The translations under genes were made by a program, and so were the position numbers. From assembly GCA_021307315.1 (NCBI GenBank), contig JAJSPD010000028.1:186001-250000 (forward strand): 64,000 nucleotides of DNA, read 5' to 3'. Below are positions 22,858 to 34,274 of the stretch, piece after piece. The DNA comes from Bisporella sp. PMI_857. Taxonomy: Eukaryota > Ascomycota > Leotiomycetes > Helotiales > Helotiaceae. The notes below the pieces were generated by a model. The model had not been told where the DNA came from and ran no database searches. It saw only the letters and a list, made by a program, of their open reading frames with translations. Positions within the stretch are counted from its first letter, which is position 1. Each line of letters begins with the position of its first letter.

Positions 22858-25269
22858 TCATGCTGTGGTATTGCGGTTAAGATCTGGCCCTGTGCTTTGC
22901 AAATGTGAATCTGGTGCCTTTTGGATCTCTCCACTATCACAGCATACGTGATCAGATGTAAGAACTGAGGACTCGTTCTTGGCGCTTGGTACATCGATAG
23001 CAGGATTGGTCGTAAAGAAGTCTGCCGGACGAAGATGCAATTGATAGATTTCAACAGGCCTGATGGAATGGATCAGCTTGAGCAACATAATTCGTGAATG
23101 TCTTTCGAGGTCTGGGTTTTACTCACATCACAGGCCAATCCTCAACGCGTGGGTTATGCTATAGGGCGTCATCAGTGCGGGTCCTATACCAGTAGCAGGG
23201 AAAGACTTACTGTCAGGCCAAAAACGTTCCACACAATAACATCTTCATTCTCAACATTTTCATCTCTTGCAATTGCGTCTACAACTCCATCGACTTCTTT
23301 TTGGCTTTGATTTGTGAACTCGCCCCCCGCCCAAAGTTCGCCGTCTTTATGTTTCGTTATCCAAAGGTGATGTTGAGCAAACCGAGCTCTCTTGGCAACT
23401 ACACTTTCTGGGTGTGCGAGGAGTAGTTGTGATGCCGACGGTATGAATTTGTATGCGACAGGTTTCTTGGAGATTGGATTTATTTTCGATGGGTTCGTTA
23501 TCTTGATAGTGAGGTTAGTAAAAGGAGAGGCGTCGAGCCATTGCGATTTTGTGATTGGTGTCTGCCGGACTTCGTAAGCGTTTCCAAATGGATTTGTTTC
23601 TGTGGATATCGGCATCGGCAAAGATTGCTCTGCCACAACGGTGTTCTGATGACCGTCAATTGCTGGGTCTATACGAATACAAAAAAGATGCTGGTGGTTT
23701 TGAGCAAGAGCTCCAGGTGAAACAACATTTCCCCATGGGCTTGTTTTTTCAGCATCTATATTCACAACACTAACAATACCTGTAGCTCTAGTTTCAATCG
23801 TAATTCCGCCTGCTTGATCGAGCTTGTACGCAAAAATATACTCGTAATTAGCCAGAGTGATGATAAACTGGGCTACCAGTTCTCTAGAACGCGTCACCAC
23901 TGCCCTTTGGGCTGTTTAGAGTTAGCGCCAATCAGATCACCAAACCACGTTACATACTTGTGTAATTTGTATGTTTCCAACCAATCCCATTGTCTTGTTC
24001 ATGCAAGCAAACAACACTCTTGCTCACGCTGGCTTTACCATCCAGTTCAGTTCGAACTGCATCAAAGTATCTTATCATACCAAGACAATCACAACCAAGT
24101 GCAAGATTGTTCGCAGCACGTCCTGCACCACCATCGCCGAAATCAAATGCTTGCTTTCTATGATAAGGCGGCCTCGGATCCCCATAAGGAACAGTCATCT
24201 CACTTAAGCTGAGCCGGTATAATACATTTCGTCCATTATAACGAACATCATGGAGCGTCAGGCCTTCACGAGGGTTAAAGCCAATCCGGAACCTCCACTT
24301 TTGCCAATTGATTAGAGTTCCATCGACCTGGAATGAAGGACCATCAGGTTGAACAACATTTAGCGGTTTAAGATCTGTTCGAAGTGGTTGAGCTAGAAGT
24401 TCTGGAACATATTCGGCAGGCGAACAATGGTCGACTACATTCCTCTCGTGGGTTCCGTAGTTTAGACCATCTTCTTTGCCACCGGTAGCAAGTTTGTCGA
24501 TCCTGATAATTTCTTTGTTTCGAGTGTCCATGACTGGAATGATAGGTAGTGGATAGCCATAATGATTCGAATCTGAATTTCCAGATCGTGTATCGCGTGC
24601 AAAGCATAGGCCTTGTGTGTAGCGAGGAATAAGTTCACCAGGATCTGGCCCACCATATGGCCATGGATCTATACTAACGACGAATCCCTCTGGCAGGTTA
24701 AACTCGGAAATAGCTTGCTTGTACAATGGTGATGCAAAACAAGCTTCGGAAAATGCCCGAAACTCATGGCTAAAGAATGCAGTTAGCTAAATGGACCATC
24801 CCGTAGTTGTAGCGAGTACGGCATTTAACATGCCTCGTAATTGCAGGCTGACATATCTGATCAATAACACGACGTTTCACTTCTAACCCAGACACTACAT
24901 CGATCCACGACTCTACGCACTGGTGAGTTTTGTCGGCGTGAATAATATCATACTGAACTTTAGCTATCCGAGGTGGCCGGGGAGTCTCTGTAGTTACTTG
25001 GCCGGCATGTTCAAAATCAAGAAACTTGCAGAGTTCTTTCTTGGGTGGTTCTTCAAGCGTAATAAAGCGAAAATGTAAGGTGTCTTCCGAATCTGTACTC
25101 TCGAGAATCAGTGGGGCCTCGAGATTGTAGAGTTGCTTATTCGAGGCTATGGATGTGGCTTTTTTTCATAATTTTACCTACTACGCAGGTGAAGAACAAT
25201 CTGCCTTGCCTGATCAGACTCTTTAACAGATAGCTGATCCAGAGGATGTGGTATATTTGTGTCTGGCAT
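22858..25269 (-). CDS. Copper amine oxidase (primary-amine oxidase)
   Basis: Six exons on the minus strand (25269-25182, 25146-24830, 24762-23958, 23911-23211, 23158-23127, 23059-22858) join to 714 residues. The enzyme oxidises primary amines to aldehydes with release of ammonia and hydrogen peroxide. The topaquinone precursor is Y426 in LANYEYIFAY (N-Y-E-Y consensus). The catalytic-base aspartate is D342 in AFDFGDGGAG, and the gate tyrosine is Y328 in PYGD. Copper ligands are H476 and H478 in NHQHLF and H638 in THNPRVEDWPVMP. There is no signal peptide, so cytosol or peroxisome is likely; a C-terminal SKL-type signal is absent. The first intron would be only 35-38 bp, so the exon 1-2 junction and the second intron's acceptor are the least certain parts. 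All active-site residues are intact. Confidence 0.93.
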
Positions 25270-26378
25270 ATTGATGGAGGTATTGAGAACGGATGGGTCA
25301 ATGAGCGAAGTATAAGCGAAGTATAAGGGACTGGGGGAAGAGAGCAGAGCTTAGAAAACAAAAGAGAAGAAGTTTTGAAAGCTTATCTTTCTTCTGCGAG
25401 AATGGGGCATAGAGGGCCTTATAGTCATTCATTTCCATGTAGTCATAGCCACAGAAATGGTACAGGCAAGCAATCCTCACTGTCATTGAAGAAGAGAGGA
25501 ACCTCCCCTCCCAAAAACATCGTACCCTTTTTAGGAAAGTCCAGCCGTGCCATGCACACCCCTCCTTTTACGGTTGCAGCCATTCACCCCCACCACACAC
25601 CCTGATAATCCTTTTTTACTTATCATACACGAGCCAACTGTTCCGCGAGGGAGGGGAGCATGGGATGAGGATCTTTGTATCAACCTAATACACCAATCTG
25701 CCGCCTTAGTCAGACTCTCTGACTTCAACTGTTGACGTGAAGTCACGTGCCATATACAGGACCTTTATTTGCCGAGATTGACTTAGATGGTAGGTTAGTG
25801 AGCCTTCAGAAAGTGAGGTACCGTAGGTCATAAGGAGATGTTTGATTGCATAATATTGGATGCTAGATTCGTTGTCTTGTTTGGAATGATCAGATTTAAG
25901 AAAAAGTCATCAATTGCAAATCTAACTAAAATATCCTCAGGTATGATTGCCACTACACTAATCTGATGACTAAGATAGATGTCTGTCTGTGTGTATATAT
26001 ATAGATTTTAAGCTCGCATTGAATGCAAATCATAATCAATCTGAACGCCTCACTGGATCTGTATTATGCAAGTTCCTTCCCTTCCCCCTTTAATATTGTC
26101 TTGCTTGCTGGATACTTGAAAGAGGAAAAAAAATAAAATTTAAAAAGTAATAATACAACAACCCATGTACCTAAAATCGATCCAGCTCAGCCCAGCCCCA
26201 CTAAAACTTAAAATCTGTACCTTTCTCAGACCGCTCTCTATTTTCTGCCTTGCCGCTAACCTCCTCCACACAAATTCAAATACTACTTGAAATTTCAGTC
26301 GTCCTGCCTGCCTGGTCACCGTCTTGGGAAGCTCCTGAGGTATTTTGCACTGAACATTTTTCCAAAGCGATTGCAACC
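25270..26378. other. Divergent intergenic region (amine oxidase / importin)
   Basis: A 1.1-kb region between two divergently transcribed genes, so it should hold both promoters. A short gt/ta-rich microsatellite lies at about 25980-26005. No further gene seen. Confidence 0.6.
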
Positions 26379-29300
26379 ATGGATGCGGGTGTCCTACGCG
26401 GTCGCATTATTGCGACTATCGACCCAGATGCAGACGTTCGACGTCGTGCTGAGCTCGATCTGAAGACCGTGCGTATCCCCGTGCTTGGTTACTCTCTGCC
26501 ATGTTGTTTACTCTAAAATTTGCAGGCGGAGGAGCATCCCGGCTTTACAGATGCGCTCCTCGATATTCTGCAAGCGGAGCAGGAGGATCAAGTCCGCATG
26601 TCGAGTACGTCAACCAACAATACCCCGCCAGCTCCCCACCAGCTAACGCACGACTGCAGCGGTTGTTTACCTGAAAAACCGAGTCACAAGAGGATGGTCG
26701 CCGAGCGAGGAAGGGCAGAATAGGCCAATAGCTGAAGAAGAAAAGAGTCGATTTCGAACGCGGTTGCTCCCTGTTTTGGCGTCCTCCCCACCACGTATTC
26801 GCCAGCAGCTAGTTCCTATCCTACAAAAGATCCTTCACCACGACTTAGAGATATGGACCGACTTTGTTCCTATCACCCAACAACTTCTAAATACCAACGA
26901 TGCTGCATCGATTTTTGCCGGCTTACAATGTCTCCTTGCCATATGTCGCGTATACCGTTTCAAATCAGGCGAGAATCGGCAACAGTTCGATAAAATTGTT
27001 GAGCTGACTTTCCCGCGATTATTAACGATCGGGCAAGGCTTGGTGAATGAGACGAGCGAAGATGCTGGTGAGATGTTGCATATTGTGCTCAAAGCCTATA
27101 AGCATGCAACGTTTGTAAGTGTCAGGAGCTGGAAAGCGCAGGAATGGTGCTGACAAATAGTAGTTTGATCTAGCAGTGTGTTTGAGAGACCAACCAGTTG
27201 TTATTGGGTGGTGTTCTTTGTTCCTTCATACTGTTGCAAAGGAGGTTCCCCCAACCGCTTTGCCAGAAGACACAGGAGAGCGAGAGGCTAACCACTGGTG
27301 GAAGGCGAAGAAGTGGGCATACTTCAATTTGAATCGACTATTTGTCCGGTACAAACATGCAGAGCTCTATCAGGACATGGAGAATGTAACAGCTAATGAT
27401 AATAGGTACGGCAATCCTGCTTCGTTGCAAAAAGGAAACGGAGAAGACTATGCGGAATTTGCTAAGAATTTCATGACAAATTTCGCACCAGAGATTCTCA
27501 AGGGATACCTCGGCCAAATTGAAAAATGGGTAGCAAAGACAACATGGCTTAGCAGACCTTGCTTATCATACACTCTAGTCTTCTTAGACGAGTGTGTAAA
27601 GCCAAAATCAATGTGGACACATCTGAAACCACATTTGGACAGCCTCGTCACCCACTTCATTTTCCCTATTATGTGTCTCAGCGAGGACGATGTGGAGAAG
27701 TTTGATACGGATCCGGAAGAATATCTTCATCATAAGTTGAATTACTACGAAGAAGTCTCAGCTCCTGATGTGGCAGCAACCAATTTCCTCGTCACTCTCA
27801 CCAAGGTGAGACGGAAGAACACATTCACGATCCTTTCTTTTGTGAACACAATCGTCAACGAGTACGAGACGGCCGCGGAAGGAGAGAAGAACCATATTGC
27901 GAAGGAGGGTGCTCTACGCATGATCGGAACCCTTTCAAGTGTAATCCTTGGAAAGAAGAGTCCAATTGCTGAGCAGGTCGAGTATTTCCTTGTCAGATAC
28001 GTTTTCCCTGACTTCCGCAACGCCAAAGGATTCCTCCGTGCCCGTGCTTGCGACACTGTTGAGAAATTTGAGCAGCTTGATTTCAAGGATCCAAACAACT
28101 TGCTCATCATCTATCGCAACATCCTAGAGTGCATGGCTGATCCTGAACTACCGGTTCGGGTCGAGGCTGCGCTTGCGCTCCAGCCACTCATCCGTCACGA
28201 CATCATCCGAGTCAACATGCAACAAAACATCCCACAGATTATGCAGCAATTGCTGAAATTAGCTAATGAGGTTGATGTTGATGCGTTGTCCAACGTCATG
28301 GAAGACTTTGTTGAAGTATTTGCGGCAGAACTCACACCATTCGCTGTTGCATTGAGCGAACAATTGCGTGATACATATCTCCGAATTGTGAGGGAACTGC
28401 TGGAGAAGAACGACAGACGAGAAGATGATGAGGGCTTCGGTGACTACCTTGACGACAAGAGCATCACTGCATTAGGAGTTCTACAAACCATCGGAACACT
28501 GATTCTCACTTTAGAAAGCACGCCCGATGTTTTGCTTCACATGGAGTCCATCCTCATGCCGGTTATCAGAGTCACGCTCGAAAACAAGCTCTATGATCTC
28601 TACAATGAGGTATTCGAGATCATTGACAGCTGTACATTTGCTGCTAAATCGATTTCTCCTACCATGTGGCAAGCGTTCGAGCTTATCCACGCCACATTTA
28701 AGGCTGGTGCAGAATTATACCTTGAAGACATGCTTCCAGCGCTTGACAACTTTGTTCAGTATGGAGCACAGAGCCTTATTCAGCAACCAGTCTATCTTGA
28801 CGCTTTATTCAGCATGGTGCAAGACATGTTCACGGATGACAAAGTTGGAGGCGTAGATAGGATATGTGCTTGCAAGCTGGCCGAGGGCATGATGCTCAGC
28901 ATCCGTGGCCACATTGATCAGCACGTTGTCGAATTTGTAAGTGGGATGTTGTGTTTTTGTCTTGAAGAAACTAACATTATTAGGTTGGCATGGCTATGCG
29001 GACTCTTCTCAATAAGGAACCAAAAGTCAAATCTTACCGTATACATTTGATGGAAATGGTTATTAATGCCATTTACTATAATCCAGTAATTTGCCTTCCA
29101 TGTTAGAGGAGGTGCCAAAGCTAACGATATTTTCGTAGGTACTTACGTTACATGTCCTCGAGTCAAACAATTGGACAAATCAATTCTTCAGCTTGTGGTT
29201 CTCCAGTATCGATAGCTTCTCCAGAGTTCACGACAAGAAGCTCTCTATAGCGGCTATTGTTGCGCTCCTTTCTCTGAACGCCGAGCAAGTCCCCGTCAGT

Positions 29301-29982
29301 GTTCAACAAGGATGGCCGAGACTTCTCCAAGGCGTTGTTCGATTGTTTCAAACTCTCCCTGCGGCTATGAAGAACCGGGAAGAAGCGCTTAAGGATGAAC
29401 CATATGATGGTTCTTATGATGATGATGATGACGAGTAAGTTTGCATTGGTTTTAGAGATCCACTTTCATCAATCTCTTAAATATTTCCCAACCTGAAATA
29501 GCTTGCTAATATATCCTCAATATTAGTGAATGGGCTGGAGATGATTCAACCTGGACTGAAGAAGCGGAGCCCGACGATGAAACCGACGGCAAGGACGAAA
29601 GTAGTGCATATCTTGAATTCTTAAATGAAGAGGCCCAGAAATTCCAGAATCTGGAGGATAATGATGATGATGATGATGAGTTGGCCGAAGAGAGCCTCCT
29701 TGAGACACCCCTGGACAAGGTTGAGCCATATCAACTCTTCCGCACCGCGCTGCTCAGTAAGCAATTTCCAAAATGAGATAGCAGTGTCTCTAACAAATCT
29801 CAGAACTCCAACAAGAGCAGCCCGTGCTTTATTCTTCGCTTACTACTAACCTCTCTCCCGATGAGCAGGCTGTCGTGCAAGGCGTCGTACATCAAGCCGA
29901 CGTCCTCGCCGCACAGGCTGCTGCGCAAGCCGCTAACTCGCAGGTTGCTGCCGGAGCGGGGGGGCCAGAAGGTGCTTCATGA
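26379..29982 (+). CDS. Importin-7/8-type karyopherin (Nmd5/Sxm1 class)
   Basis: Eight exons (26379-26468, 26526-26604, 26660-27114, 27164-28936, 28984-29085, 29139-29434, 29527-29756, 29804-29982) join in frame to 1067 residues, close to yeast Nmd5 and human importin-7. The N-terminal importin-beta (IBN_N) domain is recognisable from RAELDLKTAEEHPGF through VVYLKNRV. Long HEAT-repeat helices follow, with family-typical stretches such as WWKAKKWAYFNLNRLF and CLSYTLVFLDECVKPKSMW. An acidic segment (SYDDDDDE) falls at the exon 6-7 junction and is typical of the class. A helical tail ends the protein. It carries cargo such as ribosomal proteins, TFIIS or Hog1-like kinases into the nucleus in a Ran-GTP-dependent way (known for the family, not visible here). 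No defect. It is divergent from the amine oxidase. Confidence 0.95.
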
Positions 29983-31733
29983 AATGATTCAGGATAATGA
30001 TATAGCGGAAGACAGAATTGAGCGTGCGTTGCATATCTGAGGCGTTGGCACACCCCCTTGTTTTTTACATTAACGGCCTAAAGAGATGACTGATGGACGG
30101 ATAAAACGGACCACCAAACGTTACGATCTCAATTTTCTCCACGGAAAGTTGAGGCATCTGAAGAGTGGCGAGGATGGTAGCATGCCATGATGTCCGTTAG
30201 CGTTATGAGTAGACATAAGATGTCAAGTGACATGCGTGGTTTATTATTTATAGTAGATGGATGATATATACCTATCGTGAAGACCCCCTTTAGCCCTACT
30301 CCCATTCCAATTCGTTTCGTTGTCAAACTTTGATGCCTGCATTCTACCACATTCGAAGTGGCAAGTTTTGTCTTAATCCTCGCAATACAAATTCCAGTGT
30401 ATGCCCACGACGCAAACCAGTTAATAGGGCTTTGAGGATGTTGACTTTGCTCGCCTGACGAGCCAACGAATGAGCATTTCCTGCTTTGAGAGATGTGCTT
30501 GGGATCGGCTAGCCCTCGGCTCGGCAACGGGAGTCATGCAGATTATCGTCAAAGATCCACCGCGCCGATAACCTACTCAAGTAATCTTCCGATGATATGT
30601 TTCTATGCATCATGGAACTCCTCCCGGTCCCTCTTCTTGGGGGTATATCTATATATTTCGCACTTGGACTTCATCTCATTTTACTATCACATTTGCCACC
30701 TCTCTCTCTCTCTCTTCCGTAAATTTACAGAGATATCTGGGATGCCTCTATTTCTGGCTGAGAACGAAACAAGATGACGAAAATGGGAAGACGTAATTGT
30801 GGGAGGAGTGAGGCGGAGATCAGAGATGAGAAGTGGTCGGAGGTGGATTGCTTATGCCACTGCTTGAATTATAGGGCTGGTAGTGGAAGTTTGTATGTCC
30901 TCTCTAGCCTTCACTCCTTTCCCTCTGACCTTGCCTCGAGGGGCCTTGATAAAAGAGGTCGAATGAGAGGAATCATATCTATCGCATCAATCAGGATATG
31001 TAATAAACGAAAGGACCCTGTTGACCTGGAACACAGATTCTCGCTAAACAGGGCCATTCCTAGAAGTAAAGATGCGTTCTCGATCCTATTCATTGTCACT
31101 GCATAAGGCGGTACTAATTTCTAGCGGTGGATATCACCGGAAGCCCCAAGGTCGTCGCACACCCAGACTCCTCCGGCAGCACAGAAACTGATCAAATGAT
31201 GTTTTCCGCCACATTTGCAGCAGGAGTTTGCTTAAACAAATATATATATGCGTAGGTTAAGAAAAGGAGGAGCCCGGCAAAGAACACATCCACTTAGCCT
31301 CGAATATATACACTGCCAAAAAAATTAAAAATTTCATTCACCAATTGAAAACGCTTTGAGAAAACTGATTAATTTCCCTATTCAGTTCATTCAGGGTGGC
31401 TCGAGAGTCACAGCTAATTAGTATAATATCGGATAGCTATAGGGCATGGGCGTGGATGTAACATTAGCACGGTGTGGAGTATGTATGTATATCCAAGGTT
31501 TATATATTAAATCTGAAGCATATGCCGAAACTTCCAAATATCACTTTCTTCGTTACCAGAAAGGTAGCTAGGAGATGGAGAGATGTAGGCCACGACTGTG
31601 AAGCTGACCGTATAATTTATGCTCATCCGTCGGCAGTCCCCCACGTTTTATAATCGCAAGGCATTGCATAAACTTTAAAATTTTCCATTCATTTGGTGGT
31701 GCGTTAAAGTGATATCTTTCTGCACATTATCAT
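29983..31733. other. Intergenic region, convergent 3' ends
   Basis: This region lies between the 3' ends of the importin gene and of the second zinc-cluster regulator. No supported gene; frames of 60-130 codons lack features. It holds a (CT)n microsatellite at about 30699-30715 and one copy of a short dispersed repeat at 31212-31247. Confidence 0.5.
31212..31247 (+). repeat. Short dispersed repeat, copy 1
   Basis: The core gcaggagtttgcttaaaca with flanking bases recurs in inverted orientation at 35109-35142. About 33 of 36 positions match, including the run of alternating T and A after the core. The two copies bracket the second regulator and the MITE. Confidence 0.7.
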
Positions 31734-33620
31734 TCACCATGCCAGCGGCCTAACATCCAGCAACTCCTTATGTATTTCCTTCCACCGCAGTGCCATCGGT
31801 TTGATGATACTTACTGGCCATAACTGTTGACCTGGGATGTCATTAAAAATCATTGATTCCGCTTCTGAGTAGCTGAATGTCCTCCACGTATACTCCCTTT
31901 TTGCCGGGTACCCTTTACCTATAGGATATCCTAATCTTCGCACATACAGCAATGTAAGATGTCTTTCCACATCAGCATAATGATTTAGAACCCATACTCT
32001 CCTATAGCGTGCCTTCTCCGGGATATACCCATCCTTATCCCTTTCTTTCTCTTCCAGAGAGACAAGATAGGAAGCTCGAGTGTACACTCTGGATCGATGG
32101 CCTGACGTATCGAGACACGCCTGAGAACGTAATAGAGATAGTGCCTCATATCTGACCTCCTTCTCTCTACAAAATATCGCAACATCATGCAGCGGGAGCT
32201 CCGAATCCAATTCAAAATTCAATACAGGGAGGCCGTCCGGATTATGTAGTAACCTCTTCTGTTCAATCCGACCTGCCAAATCTACTATCTCTTTCATCTC
32301 TGGTAAGGAACGGTCAAACATGCACTCTTCCGTGAAGAAGGCACCTGCAAGGGCTATCTCTGCACTCAGCGAGTGACAGCGCAGCATCATTGCTCCAAGA
32401 GACAAGGCCATGTCTTTGGATGCAGCAGATCTGGGAAATATATGTTGAAAAGCTTTGTTCCAACGTTTGAGATCATCAAGGTAGGCATCTCTATAAGTCA
32501 ATAGACTGGTCGGAATATGGCAAGGATCAAGAAGTTCTCCTGGGCTGTCTACAATCATGAGATGCCTTTCATCCTCCTTGGTAGCCATAATCGCTGCAAA
32601 TGCTTCACCGATCAGATTATATGTTCGCCTCATAAGCAACTCATGGTATACTCTTGCTTCGTTTAGATCGCTAAAGCGAACGGGCATGTCTCGAATAGCA
32701 ATTTGACCATCAAGTCGCCTATAATGATGACAGGCATTCTTTCTTTCTCCCCATAAAATTGCACCGCGCCAATCTAGTCTTGAAAATTCGTGAAAGATCT
32801 CTTCATCCACTGTGTTTGGGTCGGGCGAGGAGATCCCTGATATGGACTCGCTTTTTTCATAGTTGTAAAGATTTCGAAGAAGTTTGTACCCTGATTGCCA
32901 TTGGTAATATGCATTATTGGGTGACCTCAGGAAGAACTCAATTGTCCAGACTAACAGGCAAGCTAACAGTGCCTTCCGGAGTGGGGAGATGGTGCTCTGC
33001 TGCTCCAACGTGATATTCTTCATGCCAACAATCGCCCGGTCATAGGCCGCTAAAGCGAATTTCCGATGCTGATCTGAAAGCTCTTGATTTGTGAGACGTA
33101 GCGCGGATGGTCCAGTCTTAGCCGCATGTCCTACTTTGAGACACTTGTTCAGAGCACCTATCGCAACTAGTGAGCGAAGCACAAATGGCTCTGCTCGAGC
33201 CGCCTGGAGCATAGTATATGTCCATGGCGAAGATTTGACGGCGCCAGCCAGCTCAACGGCCGCCTCATCTTGGTACGCCCAGAAGTAGTAAGCCTCTCTC
33301 TGATCAATGAATGGAAGAATCTGTGTCGGCCGAACGTTATTCAGTGGCAGACCATTTTGGGGGAGAATCTGCCGCGTCTTCTTTAGTTGATCTTTTGGAG
33401 CTTTCCACTCACAGCGACGGCGTGACTTCACGCATGCATGGCAGATTGGATGATTCTCGTCGCACTTGACGCGCCGCGTCCTACCTCAATTTAGCTGATG
33501 TTACTTCAGATTCCCAGGTTCGGGCGATAGAACCTACTTGCAGGTCAAACATCCATTACGAGACTTGGGGGCAGATATCCTTGGCTTCGTTCTGGGCCCT
33601 AAGGATTCATCTTCGGGCAT
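31734..33620 (-). CDS. Zn(II)2Cys6 transcription factor (second)
   Basis: Two exons on the minus strand (33620-33538 and 33480-31734) join in frame to 609 residues. The 57-bp intron splits the zinc cluster. The cluster is C-x2-C-x6-C-x5-C-x2-C-x6-C, with core NGCLTCKTRRVKCDE and HPICHACVKSRRRCEW. There is no coiled coil directly after it. The rest is helical, with the pattern of the C6-regulator family that carries the PF11951-type (fungal TF 2) region instead of the classic middle-homology domain; for example FWAYQDEAAVELAG followed by LRSLVAIGAL. Such proteins act in the nucleus as pathway-specific or stress regulators; the target is unknown. ATG 33620 is the only one upstream of the cluster. 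A MITE is inserted 231 bp upstream of this start and could affect expression. Confidence 0.92.
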
Positions 33621-33850
33621 GATGCAATAGCGACGTGGTGAGGTCGAGGAAGAGTGTGATCACGAGATTTGAGATGGTAGGATAAGTCCACATTCAGGTT
33701 ACAGCTCCCTACCAGAGGAACAAATTTTATTAATGAGTTGCGATTGAATGACTTCGAGGTCGATACATTATTAATGAGCTGTTTCGTGGGTATCCGTAAG
33801 AATCTTAGAAATGAGATTTGACATTTTTGCTTGGGTATTTGAGGTAACTA

Positions 33851-34274
33851 ACGTACCTGACGGGTCAGTGGAACAGATAAGTCAGTGAAACACGCAATTT
33901 TACCGCAAAAACGCGCTTTTTCAAACTGTGCTATTTTAAGTACTATTTTATTAAAATTATTAAAACTTAATATATAACAATTTAATTGTAGTTTGTATAC
34001 ATAATTTAAGTTTGAAGCTAATACAATTAATAGTTATTTAGAAACTGAAATTACAGGAATTATTTTAGCGTGAAATGCTATATTTATATATTTATAATAC
34101 TAAAGCTTTCAAAATTTAAAATATTGTTTGTTTATATACTTGAAATATTATTTTAAAAAGTATAACTTTTAAAAATAAGTAATAACTAAAATAGCACGGT
34201 TTGAAAAAGCGCGTTTTTGCTGTAAAATTGCGTGTTTCACTGACTTATCTGTTCCACTGACCCGTCAGGTACGT
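33851..34274. mobile_element. MITE with ~88-bp terminal inverted repeats, TA duplication
   Basis: The ends read ACGTACCTGACGGGTCAGTG inward from both sides, and the inverted repeats agree for about 88 bp with only two mismatches (near repeat positions 55 and 76). TA dinucleotides flank both ends (33849-33850 and 34275-34276), as expected for Tc1/mariner-type insertion. The ~250-bp interior is very AT-rich and has no coding frame, so the element is non-autonomous and would need a transposase from elsewhere. The near identity of the arms suggests recent activity or gene conversion; a transcript would fold into a long hairpin. It lies in the promoter region of the second zinc-cluster regulator. 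Confidence 0.92.

Noticed and set aside
30699..30715. (CT)n tract
   Set aside because: Ordinary microsatellite; no array structure such as CRISPR.
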